Shown here one piece after another: positions 1 to 6,492 of a DNA stretch of 15,241 bases. The translations under genes and the position numbers were made by a program. The stretch spans positions 1 to 15,241 of the forward strand of contig CALGFI010000180.1 of the NCBI GenBank assembly GCA_937881155.1, in the 5' to 3' direction. The notes under the pieces were generated by a model. It was not told the DNA's origin. It worked only from the letters and a program-made list of their open reading frames with translations, and did no database searches. The stretch is from an uncultured bacterium. GTDB taxonomy: Bacteria > Actinomycetota > UBA4738 > HRBIN12. Each line of letters starts with the position of its first letter. Position 1 is the stretch's first letter.

Positions 1-93
1 GTCGTCACCGACGACGAGATCCGCGCGGCACACGAGCGGATCGTAGCGGAGCAGGCGAACCGGTCCGGGTCGGGGAACGGTGGCGCGCCGTGA
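1..93 (+). CDS. prcB: Proteasome beta subunit, C-terminal end (partial)
   Basis: This is the last 30 residues of a reading frame that enters from the left edge and stops at the TGA at 91-93. It reads VVTDDEIRAAHERI and then a Gly/Ser/Asn-rich tail ending in GGAP. The stretch resembles the C-terminal helix of actinobacterial PrcB, and the frame overlaps prcA by four bases (GTGA), as expected for translationally coupled prcB-prcA. In this family PrcB is the catalytic beta subunit of the 20S core, with an N-terminal threonine nucleophile made by propeptide cleavage. That part lies outside the window. The identification rests mainly on position directly before prcA. Confidence 0.85.
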   Translation, partial: VVTDDEIRAAHERIVAEQANRSGSGNGGAP

Positions 94-779
94 GCTTCAT
101 GCCGTACGTCCCGCCCGAGCAGCTGATGAAGGACCGCTCCGAGTTCGCGCACAAGGGCATCGCGCGCGGCAAGTCCGTCGTCGGGTTCGAGTACGCGGAC
201 GGATTGCTCTTCGTCGCGGAGAACCCCAGCGCCACCCTCCACAAGATCAGCGAGATCTACGACAGGATCGCCTTCGCCGGCGTCGGCAAGTACAGCGAGT
301 TTGAGGACCTTCGTATCAGCGGTGTCCGGCTCGCCGATCTGCGCGGCTACTCGTACGGGCGCGAGGACGTGCGCGCGCGCGACCTCGCGAATGCCTATTC
401 GCAGGCGCTGTCGACGATCTTCACGACGCAGATGAAGCCGTACGAGGTTGAGATCCTGGTCGGCGAGGTCGCCGCCGATGCCGGGCGGAACGAGATCTAT
501 CACATCCTGTTCGACGGAACAGTCACCGACGAACAGGGATTCGTCGCGATCGGCGGCCATGCCGACGAGCTCACGACCGCGGTGAGCAACGCGTACCAGC
601 AGGGGTGGGACCTCGCGACCGGCGTGCGCGAGGCCGTGAACGCGTTGCGATCCGCGGAGAACCGCCAGATCGAGGCCGAGTCGATCGAGGCGGGCGTACT
701 CGACAGAAAGAGCCGTCCGCGGCGGAAGTTCCGGCGGCTCGAGGAAGAGGAGATCGCCGGGATCCTCTCGACCGCCTGA
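90..779 (+). CDS. prcA: 20S proteasome alpha subunit
   Basis: This gene encodes the 229-residue alpha subunit, which forms the outer gating rings of the cytoplasmic 20S core that degrades pupylated proteins. The sequence follows mycobacterial PrcA closely from its start (MSF...PEQ), through the KGIARGKSVV segment, VAENPS, KISEIYDRI, LRGYSYGREDV, TIFTTQMKPYEVEI and the final VLDRKSRPRRKFRRL. The N-terminal PEQ and the helix after it are the part that controls the pore in alpha subunits. I chose the GTG at 90, which overlaps the prcB stop, because it gives the family MSF start; an ATG at 99 is the alternative. It is probably cotranscribed with prcB. A hairpin followed by a short T-rich run lies 16 bp beyond the stop. 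Length is normal for the family. Confidence 0.96.
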   Translation: MSFMPYVPPEQLMKDRSEFAHKGIARGKSVVGFEYADGLLFVAENPSATLHKISEIYDRIAFAGVGKYSEFEDLRISGVRLADLRGYSYGREDVRARDLANAYSQALSTIFTTQMKPYEVEILVGEVAADAGRNEIYHILFDGTVTDEQGFVAIGGHADELTTAVSNAYQQGWDLATGVREAVNALRSAENRQIEAESIEAGVLDRKSRPRRKFRRLEEEEIAGILSTA

Positions 780-795
780 GGTCGTCGGGCCCGGG

Positions 796-816
796 TCGGG
801 AGACGTCCCGATTGTT
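796..816 (+). terminator. Terminator-like hairpin after prcA
   Basis: A perfect 6-bp inverted repeat, TCGGGA (796-801) and TCCCGA (806-811), encloses the 4-base loop GACG and is followed by TTGTTC. This could be a weak intrinsic terminator closing the prcBA transcript before pafA. The T-run is poor, so it may only attenuate. The TTGTTC may instead serve the pafA promoter. Confidence 0.4.
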
Positions 817-842
817 CGTCGTCCTGGACCTACACTCCGTAC
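812..842 (+). promoter_or_regulatory. Putative pafA promoter, leaderless type
   Basis: A TACACT box at 831-836 fits the actinobacterial -10 pattern TAnnnT and ends 6 bases before the ATG at 843, which would put the transcription start on or next to the start codon. No Shine-Dalgarno sequence is visible, in line with a leaderless mRNA. TTGTTC at 812-817 is only 13 bases from the -10, too close for a standard -35. Confidence 0.5.
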
Positions 843-2201
843 ATGGAACGCCGGATATTCGGGCTGGAGAACGAGTACGGCGTCACCTGCACCTTCCGAG
901 GCCAGCGGCGGCTGTCGCCCGACGAGGTCGCGCGCTACCTGTTCCGGCGCGTCGTCCACTGGGGTCGCTCGTCGAACGTGTTCCTCGAGAACGGCGCGCG
1001 ACTCTACCTCGATGTCGGCTCGCATCCCGAGTACGCCACGCCGGAGTGCGACTCGATCACGGACCTCGTCGCGCACGACAAGGCGGGGGAGCGGATTCTC
1101 GAGGCGCTCCTCGCGGCGGCGGAGGTTCGGCTCCACGAGGAGGGCATCAGCGGGCAGGTCTACCTGTTCAAGAACAACACCGATTCTGCCGGCAACTCGT
1201 ACGGGTGCCACGAGAACTACCTCGTGGCGCGGCAGGGCGAGTTCGCGCGGATGGCCGACCTGCTGATCCCGTTCTTCGTCACTCGGCAGATCTACTGCGG
1301 TGCGGGGAAGGTGTTGCACGGGCCCCGCGGGGCGCAGTTCTGCATCGCACAGCGCGCGGAGCACATCTGGGAGGGCGTCTCGAGCGCGACCACGCGTTCG
1401 CGGCCGATCATCAACACTCGGGACGAGCCGCACGCCGACGCCGAGCGGTTCCGCCGGCTGCACGTGATCGTCGGCGACTCCAACATGAACGAGTGGACCA
1501 CGTTCATGAAGGTCGGCATCACGGATCTGGTGCTGCGGATGGTCGAGGCAAACACGGTGATGCGCGACCTTACGCTGGAGAACCCAATCCGTGCGATCCG
1601 GGAGATCAGCCACGACGTGACATGCCGAAAGAAGGTCCGTCTGGCGAACGGGCGGGAGCTCACCGCGATCGACGTCCAGGAGGAGTACTTCGAGCGGACG
1701 GCGCGCTTCCTCGAACGGCGCGGAACCGATCCTCAGTCCAAACAGCTTTTGGAGGAATGGCGAGACGCGCTCGACGCGTTGACCGACGGCGAGCCGGAGC
1801 GACTGATCAGAAAGGTCGACTGGGAGGCGAAGCAGGCCATGATCGATCGCTACCGTGCCCGCCACAGCCTGCCGCTGTCGCATCCACGCATCGCGCTGCT
1901 TGACCTGGCTTACCACGACGTCAACCGCGGTCGAGGGCTGTACTACCTATTGGAGCGCGAGGGTCGCGCCGAGCGCGCCGTTACCGAGAAGGAGATACAG
2001 CGCGCGATGAGGGAGCCGCCGCAGACGACTCGGGCGAAGCTGCGGGGCGATTTCATCAAGCACGCGAAGCAGAAGCGGCGCGACTACACGGTGGACTGGG
2101 TTCACCTGAAGCTGAACGACCAGGCCCAGCGCACGGTGCTCTGCAAGGACCCGTTCCGCGCCGCCGACGAGCGGGTCGAGCAGCTGATCGCCCACATGTA
2201 G
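843..2201 (+). CDS. pafA: Proteasome accessory factor PafA, Pup-protein ligase
   Basis: PafA uses ATP to activate the C-terminal glutamate of Pup and joins it to substrate lysines, marking proteins for the proteasome. It acts in the cytoplasm and has a carboxylate-amine ligase (glutamine-synthetase-like) fold. The 452-residue protein is nearly colinear with mycobacterial PafA. The N-terminal RRIFGLENEYGVTCTF carries the metal/nucleotide-binding glutamates E9 and E11. YLDVGSHPEYATPECD (residues 55-70) holds D57, which aligns with the catalytic aspartate of the family. Long conserved blocks follow (LFKNNTDSAGNSYGCHENY, HIWEGVSSATTRSRPIINT, DNP-type NPIRAIREISHDVT), and the C-terminal docking part contains DWVHLKLNDQAQRTVLCKDPFRA. 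Dop is the related depupylase, but sequence and place after prcA favour PafA. It faces the convergent DUF3866 gene with a gap of 21 bp. Confidence 0.98.
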   Translation: MERRIFGLENEYGVTCTFRGQRRLSPDEVARYLFRRVVHWGRSSNVFLENGARLYLDVGSHPEYATPECDSITDLVAHDKAGERILEALLAAAEVRLHEEGISGQVYLFKNNTDSAGNSYGCHENYLVARQGEFARMADLLIPFFVTRQIYCGAGKVLHGPRGAQFCIAQRAEHIWEGVSSATTRSRPIINTRDEPHADAERFRRLHVIVGDSNMNEWTTFMKVGITDLVLRMVEANTVMRDLTLENPIRAIREISHDVTCRKKVRLANGRELTAIDVQEEYFERTARFLERRGTDPQSKQLLEEWRDALDALTDGEPERLIRKVDWEAKQAMIDRYRARHSLPLSHPRIALLDLAYHDVNRGRGLYYLLEREGRAERAVTEKEIQRAMREPPQTTRAKLRGDFIKHAKQKRRDYTVDWVHLKLNDQAQRTVLCKDPFRAADERVEQLIAHM

Positions 2202-2222
2202 CGCCTGCCTTCGCGAGAACGG

Positions 2223-3350
2223 TCATTCGGGCGCGTGCCCGCTCGCATCGGTTCCGTCCTTCCACGAACGAGAGCCCGAAGCCATCCTGGCGGCCAGAAC
2301 GCCCGCTGCGCCTGCCGACAGGAAGAACGCAGGGTCGTCGCTCGGCGTTCGATCCATCGAGCGGACGGCGACGCCCCGCCGTTCGAGCTCCGCGAGCGCG
2401 GGGCGACCGTCCGCCTCGACCAGCTGGTGGCGTTCCTCGAGCCGGCGCGAGCGCAACGCGTTCCACACGGCTTCACGCTGATCGGCTTCGAGCGCCGGAA
2501 CGGCCACGTTCGCGTTCGCGGCGCACACGTGCTCGAGGATCGTGAGCGAGTGGTGCGACACTCCCCGGTGGCGTTGGCGGGCGTCGGCGAACGAGACGCG
2601 GAGTGCGGCCACGGGCCTCCCGCCGAGCGCGGCGGCGGCGTTCAGCGCGTGGCCGTTCGTCAGCGCGCTGACGCCCCACGTCGTCTCGGTCCCGAGATTC
2701 CCCGGGCCGTCGGCGACGATGACGACGTCGGCGTGGAGGACGTCAACGGCCGCGATCAGCGCCGTCCAGACGGTGACGGCCTCGAGCTCTCCGCCGAAAG
2801 CTTGCCCGCACGTGATCCACCCGTCGAGGAGACCTGCGCTGCGGAGCAACGGGACGAGACGCGAGAACGGGCCCGGCAGCGCTGCGCCGTCGGTCATGAC
2901 GTACACGACGGTCCGTGCGCCTGCGGCCTTCGCGCCGGCGGCGGCGGGCGCGATCATCGAATGCAGCGGCGCGCACACGACCGGCGTACCGGCGAGACCG
3001 CGAGAACCCTCGATCACGTCCCGGTCGGTCTCCTCGACTGCCTTGACCGCCGTCTGCGACGGCGCGTAGCGCAGCTTCATCGTTCGGCCCGTGTCGGACG
3101 GGTCGAGCGACGCGCCCTCCACCGCGACGACGAGATGGAATCCACCCGTTCCCAGCTCGAGCTCGACGGCTGTGGTGTTCACGACGACGGTGTCGCCAGC
3201 GTCGACCGGTCCGACGAGATCCGGATACGCGAGCGCACGCGCACGCGTGCCGTCGATCTCGACGTCGAGCTCGAGGAGGCCTGCGTGGACGGCGCGAACG
3301 TCAACAACCGTGGCGCGCCGCAGGCGAACGCCCCCACGGTGCGCGGACAT
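2223..3350 (-). CDS. DUF3866 family protein
   Basis: A 375-residue protein that I assign to DUF3866, a family without known biochemical function. The family blocks are clear: VYVMTDGAALPGPFSRLV (about residues 148-165), LLDGWITCGQAFGGELEAV, VVIVADGPGNLGTETTWG, and ARQRHRGVSHHSLTILEH (about 258-275), whose histidines could bind metal or act in catalysis. The first 100 residues look like a small beta-rich domain. There is no signal peptide or membrane span, so it should be cytoplasmic. It lies on the opposite strand inside the paf cluster, convergent with pafA and divergent from pafB by 23 bp. The ATG at 3350 is preceded at the right distance by a -10-like box, consistent with a leaderless mRNA. 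Family assignment is firm; any link to the proteasome is only positional. Confidence 0.88.
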   Translation of the reverse strand: MSAHRGGVRLRRATVVDVRAVHAGLLELDVEIDGTRARALAYPDLVGPVDAGDTVVVNTTAVELELGTGGFHLVVAVEGASLDPSDTGRTMKLRYAPSQTAVKAVEETDRDVIEGSRGLAGTPVVCAPLHSMIAPAAAGAKAAGARTVVYVMTDGAALPGPFSRLVPLLRSAGLLDGWITCGQAFGGELEAVTVWTALIAAVDVLHADVVIVADGPGNLGTETTWGVSALTNGHALNAAAALGGRPVAALRVSFADARQRHRGVSHHSLTILEHVCAANANVAVPALEADQREAVWNALRSRRLEERHQLVEADGRPALAELERRGVAVRSMDRTPSDDPAFFLSAGAAGVLAARMASGSRSWKDGTDASGHAPE

Positions 3351-3373
3351 GCCGGAAGTATGATGCCGCGGCG
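3351..3373. promoter_or_regulatory. Compact divergent promoter, DUF3866 / pafB
   Basis: The whole space between two divergent start codons is 23 bp. On the plus strand TATGAT (3359-3364) matches TATAAT at five of six positions and ends 9 bases before the pafB ATG. On the minus strand CATACT (3362-3357) matches at four of six and ends 6 bases before the DUF3866 ATG. The two boxes overlap by four bases, so polymerase can probably serve only one side at a time. Neither gene has room for a Shine-Dalgarno leader of normal length. Confidence 0.5.
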
Positions 3374-4324
3374 ATGCAGCCGCTGGAGCGCCTGGTCAAC
3401 CTCGTCGCACTGCTGCTGGAGACGCGAACCCCGCTCACGTTCGAGCAGATCCGCAGCAAGCTCTCCGAGGCGTACGGGCACGAGGACGTGAACTCCGCCA
3501 AGCGGATGTTCGAACGCGACAAGGACATCCTCCGCGATATCGGCGTCCCGATCGAGGTGCGGTCGGTCGACGTGTGGGAGGCGGAGCAGGGCTACACGAT
3601 CCCGCGCGATCGGTACTACCTACCCGAGATCACATTCACCCCTGAGGAGATCTCGGCGTTGCTCGTGGCGGCGCGAACGGGCGGCGATCGCTCCGCGGAG
3701 GACGCGGTACGCACGCTCCTGTCCGGCGCGGAGGGCGGGATCATGTCGGCGCTCGCCGGGTCGACGGGCGCGATCGGCGGTGCGCGCGACGCCCGATTGC
3801 CCGCCGTGGGCGAGGCCGTCGCATCGCTCCGCCGGATCCGGTTCTCCTACCGCACCGCGCGCGGCGACACGTCGGAGCGGGTCGTCGACGCGTACGGGCT
3901 CGTGCTGCGCGGCGGAAGGTGGTACGTGGTGGGGCGTGACGTAGCTCGCGACGAGATCCGCTCGTTCCGGCTGTCTCGCTTCGCCTCCGACGTCGCGGAC
4001 GAAGGCGACGGGAGCGAGCCACCGGACGGGTTCCGCGCTGCCGACCACGTCCAGGCGGGGCCGTGGGGTCCCGGAGAGGCCAAGACGGCGGCAGTGGTTG
4101 CGTTCTCGCCCGAGGTGGCTTGGCTGGCCACCAAGGGGGTGTCGGCCGCCGAAGCCATCGGCACGCGCGAGGACGGCTGGACACTCGTGCGGGTGCCGTG
4201 GCAGCCGGGCGAGAGCCTCGCCGGATGGGTCCTCTCCTTCGGCCCGGACGTCGAGGCCCTGGAGCCACCGGAGCTCCGCGACGAGGTCGTGTCGCGGCTG
4301 GAGGCGGCGCTTGCCGCGGTCTGA
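3374..4324 (+). CDS. pafB: WYL-domain transcriptional regulator PafB
   Basis: PafB with PafC forms the heterodimeric activator that turns on LexA-independent DNA-damage genes in mycobacteria. The 316-residue protein starts with a winged helix-turn-helix (about residues 1-78: LERLVNLVALLLE, then NSAKRMFERDKDILRDIGVPIEV). A linker begins YYLPEITFTPEE. The WYL domain spans roughly 143-206 and contains GRWYVVGRDVARDEIRSFRLSRF (181-203). A C-terminal WCX-type region runs from about 237 to the end. WYL domains sense nucleic-acid or nucleotide ligands. The ATG at 3374 is the only start that keeps the full HTH, and a TATGAT box lies just upstream. Its 3' end overlaps pafC by 14 bp, so the two are surely cotranscribed. 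The PafB label rests on order and similarity to the mycobacterial pair. Confidence 0.92.
   Translation: MQPLERLVNLVALLLETRTPLTFEQIRSKLSEAYGHEDVNSAKRMFERDKDILRDIGVPIEVRSVDVWEAEQGYTIPRDRYYLPEITFTPEEISALLVAARTGGDRSAEDAVRTLLSGAEGGIMSALAGSTGAIGGARDARLPAVGEAVASLRRIRFSYRTARGDTSERVVDAYGLVLRGGRWYVVGRDVARDEIRSFRLSRFASDVADEGDGSEPPDGFRAADHVQAGPWGPGEAKTAAVVAFSPEVAWLATKGVSAAEAIGTREDGWTLVRVPWQPGESLAGWVLSFGPDVEALEPPELRDEVVSRLEAALAAV
4300..4310 (+). promoter_or_regulatory. Ribosome binding site that fixes the pafC start
   Basis: GGAGG at 4300-4304 sits six bases before a TTG at 4311 that is in the pafC frame. No ATG or GTG in that frame lies in this stretch. The next in-frame starts, GTG near 4377-4380, would cut off the beginning of the HTH. 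The site lies inside the end of pafB, which suggests translational coupling. Confidence 0.7.
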
Positions 4325-5285
4325 CGGCGCCCGCACGGCGCCGAGGAAGGCGTCCGAGCGGCTCCGGCGTCTGCTGGTGGTGGTTCCGTACCTCGTGCGC
4401 CACCCGGGGACGCCGGTGGACGAGGCGATGGAGCTGTTCGGCGTGTCGGAGCAGGAATTGCTCGACGACCTCGATCTCCTGTTCGTGTCCGGCCTGCCCC
4501 CGTACGGGCCGGGCGACCTGATCGATGTCGACGTGCAGGACGGCCGGATCTGGATCGGCATGGCCGACTACTTCTCACGCCCGCTCCGGCCGATGCGCGC
4601 CGAGGCGCTCGCGCTCTACCTCCAGGGGACGGAGCTCGCCGAGACGCCGGGCTTGGAGGAGGCCCCGGCGCTCTCGTCCGCGCTCGACAAGCTGGCCGCG
4701 GCGCTCGGGCCGGACGCGCTCGGAGGCCTTCCCGCTCGCGTCGCTGCGACCGCCGGGGGCGAGGTCGAGTGGCTCGAGGATCTGCGCCGCGCGACCACCG
4801 AACGCGAACGTCTTCGGATCGAGTACCACGCGCTCTCGACGGCCGAAACGACCGAGCGCGAGATCGACCCGGAGGAGGTCTTCGTCGCCCTCGGGAACTG
4901 GTACGTGGCCGCGTGGGATCACCGCTCGGATGCCGAGCGTCTGTTCCGGGCCGACCGCATCCGCTCGGTCGCGCGGACGGGGGAGCGGTTCGAGCCGCGG
5001 GGGCTCGAGGGCGCCGGTCGCCCGCTCTACACGCGCGGCGACGAGGACCTCGACGTTCGACTTCGGCTCTCACCAGATGCTCGGTGGGTCGCCGAGTATT
5101 ACGAAACGACCGCGGTGAGCGAGCTCGACGACGGTGGTCTCGAGATCGCTCTGCCCGCGCGACGCCTCGAGTGGCTCGAACGCCTGCTGTTGCGGCTCGG
5201 TGCGGACGCTCAGGTCGTCGAGCCGAAGGAGCTGAAAGACCGGGTCGCGGAGCTCGCTCGCAGGACGCGAAAACGGTACGTCTAG
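4311..5285 (+). CDS. pafC: WYL-domain transcriptional regulator PafC
   Basis: The second half of the PafBC DNA-damage activator. With the TTG start at 4311 the protein has 324 residues. It has an HTH region with SERLRRLLVVVPYLVRHPG and VDEAMELFGVSEQELLDDLDLLFVSGLP (about 15-63). A WYL domain around 160-220 contains EYHALS and GNWYVAAWDHRSDAERLFRADRI (195-217). A C-terminal WCX-type domain starts near 248 (DVRLRLSPDARWV) and ends in LGADAQVVEP and a basic tail. PafC proteins usually have a more degenerate HTH than PafB, as here. A longer frame opens upstream at 4098, but that part is low-complexity Arg/Ser/Pro translation of the pafB coding region out of frame and has no homology value. pafB and pafC overlap by 14 bp. 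Confidence 0.9.
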   Translation: MPRSDGARTAPRKASERLRRLLVVVPYLVRHPGTPVDEAMELFGVSEQELLDDLDLLFVSGLPPYGPGDLIDVDVQDGRIWIGMADYFSRPLRPMRAEALALYLQGTELAETPGLEEAPALSSALDKLAAALGPDALGGLPARVAATAGGEVEWLEDLRRATTERERLRIEYHALSTAETTEREIDPEEVFVALGNWYVAAWDHRSDAERLFRADRIRSVARTGERFEPRGLEGAGRPLYTRGDEDLDVRLRLSPDARWVAEYYETTAVSELDDGGLEIALPARRLEWLERLLLRLGADAQVVEPKELKDRVAELARRTRKRYV

Positions 5286-5349
5286 GGTAGCCCGGTTGAC
5301 CGTTCGCGCGCTCAAGCGAGTCACCCACGCGACCGATACAGCGGTTGAC

Positions 5350-5706
5350 ATGACCACCATCCGGACGACATGCCCCCGCTGCGGAGAGGTCGACATGGGA
5401 CCCGAGTCGATCATGCTGAAGGTCGCTCGCGGCGGGCGCGAGGGTACATACAAGTTCACCTGCCCCACCTGCATGGACGCCGTCGAGAAGCGTGCCGACC
5501 GGAAGATCGTCGCGCTCCTGGTGTCGGCCGGCGTCGACGTCGCCGGGCGAGGCGTGCTCACCGAGACGTCGGAACTGTTCGACGAGCCTGAGGACCCGCG
5601 CGGGCCGCTCCCGACGGGCCCGGCCCTGACGATCGACGACGTCATCGACTTCCACTTCAAGCTGCAGGACGACAGCTACATCCAGGAGTTCTTCGCCCGG
5701 CAGTAA
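5350..5706 (+). CDS. Small two-CxxC zinc-ribbon-like protein, unknown role
   Basis: A 118-residue protein I do not recognise by name. Two CxxC knuckles, CPRC (C8, C11) and CPTC (C38, C41), 26 residues apart, form a plausible zinc ribbon. They are followed by a helix EKRADRKIVALLVSAGV, an acidic/proline linker (about 74-91) and a C-terminal segment ALTIDDVIDFHFKLQDDSYIQEF. No signal peptide or membrane span is visible. I chose the ATG at 5350, eight residues before the first knuckle, rather than a TTG at 5296 whose extra 18 residues look like noncoding translation. It lies 64 bp after pafC and 30 bp before the tat cluster. The layout would suit a small regulatory or adaptor protein, but that is a guess. 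Confidence 0.75.
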   Translation: MTTIRTTCPRCGEVDMGPESIMLKVARGGREGTYKFTCPTCMDAVEKRADRKIVALLVSAGVDVAGRGVLTETSELFDEPEDPRGPLPTGPALTIDDVIDFHFKLQDDSYIQEFFARQ

Positions 5707-5720
5707 GGGGAGGGCTCGGC

Positions 5721-5726
5721 TAGCAT
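5721..5726 (+). promoter_or_regulatory. Putative -10 box before the tat cluster
   Basis: TAGCAT fits TAnnnT and ends 10 bases before the ATG at 5737, so transcription could start within a few bases of that codon. No convincing -35 is seen. It lies in the 30-bp gap after the zinc-ribbon gene and could give the tat genes their own start. Confidence 0.35.
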
Positions 5727-5736
5727 CGGGCCCGAC

Positions 5737-5973
5737 ATGTCCATCCCCGCGATCGTCTGGCTCGTGGTCGCCATGATCACGACCGTCGCCATCGCCGCCG
5801 TGCTGATCGGACTCGTCCGGCACGTGAAAGTCCTGGGCCGAGCGCTCGGTCGGTTCCAGAGAGAGGTCGGTCCACTCGTACAGGAGATCTCCGCCCTGGG
5901 CGAGGAGGCCGCCGCTCGCTCGGAACGAGCATCGGTTCGGGCGAAGAAGATCGAGTCGGCGCGGAAGCGGTAG
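5737..5973 (+). CDS. Small single-span membrane protein, Tat-like layout
   Basis: A 78-residue protein with a short N-terminus, one hydrophobic span (about residues 4-27: AIVWLVVAMITTVAIAAVLIGLV), a basic junction (RHVK) and a charged amphipathic or coiled helix to the end (LGRALGRFQREV, then EISALGEEAAARSERASVRAKK). This is the TatA/TatB topology. The start of the helix, LGRALGRFQREV, resembles LGRSIGRGIREI of the TatA/B protein encoded three bases downstream. Against TatA membership, the span is longer than the usual short Tat helix and the conserved Gly-x-(K/R)-(K/R)-Leu-Pro hinge is absent. A DUF948-like envelope protein is the other possibility. It is almost certainly in one transcript with tatA and tatC. 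Confidence 0.72.
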   Translation: MSIPAIVWLVVAMITTVAIAAVLIGLVRHVKVLGRALGRFQREVGPLVQEISALGEEAAARSERASVRAKKIESARKR

Positions 5974-5976
5974 GCG

Positions 5977-6492
5977 ATGTTCCAGATCGGTCCCCAGGAG
6001 CTGCTCCTGATCCTCGTGGTGGCGCTGGTCGTCGTGGGCCCGCGACGGCTCCCCGAGCTGGGTCGTTCGATCGGCAGGGGCATCCGAGAGATCCGAAAGG
6101 CGCAAGAGGAGGTTCGAAAGACGATCCAGGTGAACCTCGACGACGACGGTCGTCCGACGTTCGACGAGTCGCGTGACCGCTCGCAGCCGGGGCCGAACGG
6201 GAAGGGAGCGGCGGCGGCCGCGGGAGCTGCCGCGTCGGGCACCGACGACGCGCGCGAGATCTCGCGGACCCTCGGGCGCGGGCTGGCCGAGATCCGTCGC
6301 GCCCGCAGGGAGGTCGAGCGCTCGTTCCGCGTCGACATGGACCCACGACCTCCGAGCCGATCGAGCAGACCGGCTTCGAGCGCGACGCCCAAGCGACGCG
6401 ATGGCGCGGCGGAGACTGTGACGGACCGCACCCAGCAGGTTACGGAGGGCGACGACACCGGCGGCGAACGCGACACGTCACTACCGGAGTAG
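5977..6492 (+). CDS. tatA: TatA/TatB-family translocase subunit with doubled amphipathic helix
   Basis: A Tat translocase subunit for export of folded proteins across the cytoplasmic membrane. The 171-residue protein has the classic start MFQIGPQELLLILVVALVVVGPRRLPELGRSIG: Glu8, a short membrane helix (about 7-20), the GPRRLP hinge (21-26) and an amphipathic helix (27-56). MFxIG, Glu8 and GPxRLP are more typical of TatB, while ELGRSIG is TatA-like. I use tatA because actinobacterial genomes place tatA before tatC, but TatB is equally possible. After an Ala/Gly linker (77-88) the amphipathic helix is repeated at 94-123, which is unusual. The tail is polar and disordered. Three bases separate it from the preceding small gene, and its stop directly abuts the tatC start. 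Confidence 0.88.
   Translation: MFQIGPQELLLILVVALVVVGPRRLPELGRSIGRGIREIRKAQEEVRKTIQVNLDDDGRPTFDESRDRSQPGPNGKGAAAAAGAAASGTDDAREISRTLGRGLAEIRRARREVERSFRVDMDPRPPSRSSRPASSATPKRRDGAAETVTDRTQQVTEGDDTGGERDTSLPE
6055..6345 (+). repeat. Internal duplication of the Tat amphipathic helix
   Basis: Residues 27-56 (DNA 6055-6144) and 94-123 (6256-6345) align without gaps at an offset of 67 residues. About 13 of 30 positions are identical and most others conservative: GRGIREIRKA against GRGLAEIRRA, then EEV/REV, then VNLD/VDMD. The DNA copies have diverged, so the duplication is old and held at protein level. Confidence 0.75.

Noticed and set aside
4098..4310. An upstream extension of pafC to an ATG at 4098
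   Set aside because: The extra 71 residues are out-of-frame translation of pafB with Arg/Ser/Pro bias, and the TTG at 4311 has a good ribosome binding site.
5296..5349. A TTG start for the zinc-ribbon gene
   Set aside because: It has no ribosome binding site, and the added residues show no pattern. The ATG at 5350 puts the first CxxC at a usual distance from the N-terminus.
5293..5349. Direct repeat CGGTTGAC at 5293-5300 and 5342-5349 as operator pair
   Set aside because: Eight bases is short for high-GC DNA, the copies are 49 bp apart without symmetry, and no known regulator motif matches.
3847..6105. A 752-codon open frame on the minus strand
   Set aside because: It lies opposite pafB, pafC, the zinc-ribbon gene and the small membrane gene, all of which show family motifs or good coding structure. 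Its translation is Arg/Pro/Ser-rich low complexity, typical of antisense frames in high-GC DNA.
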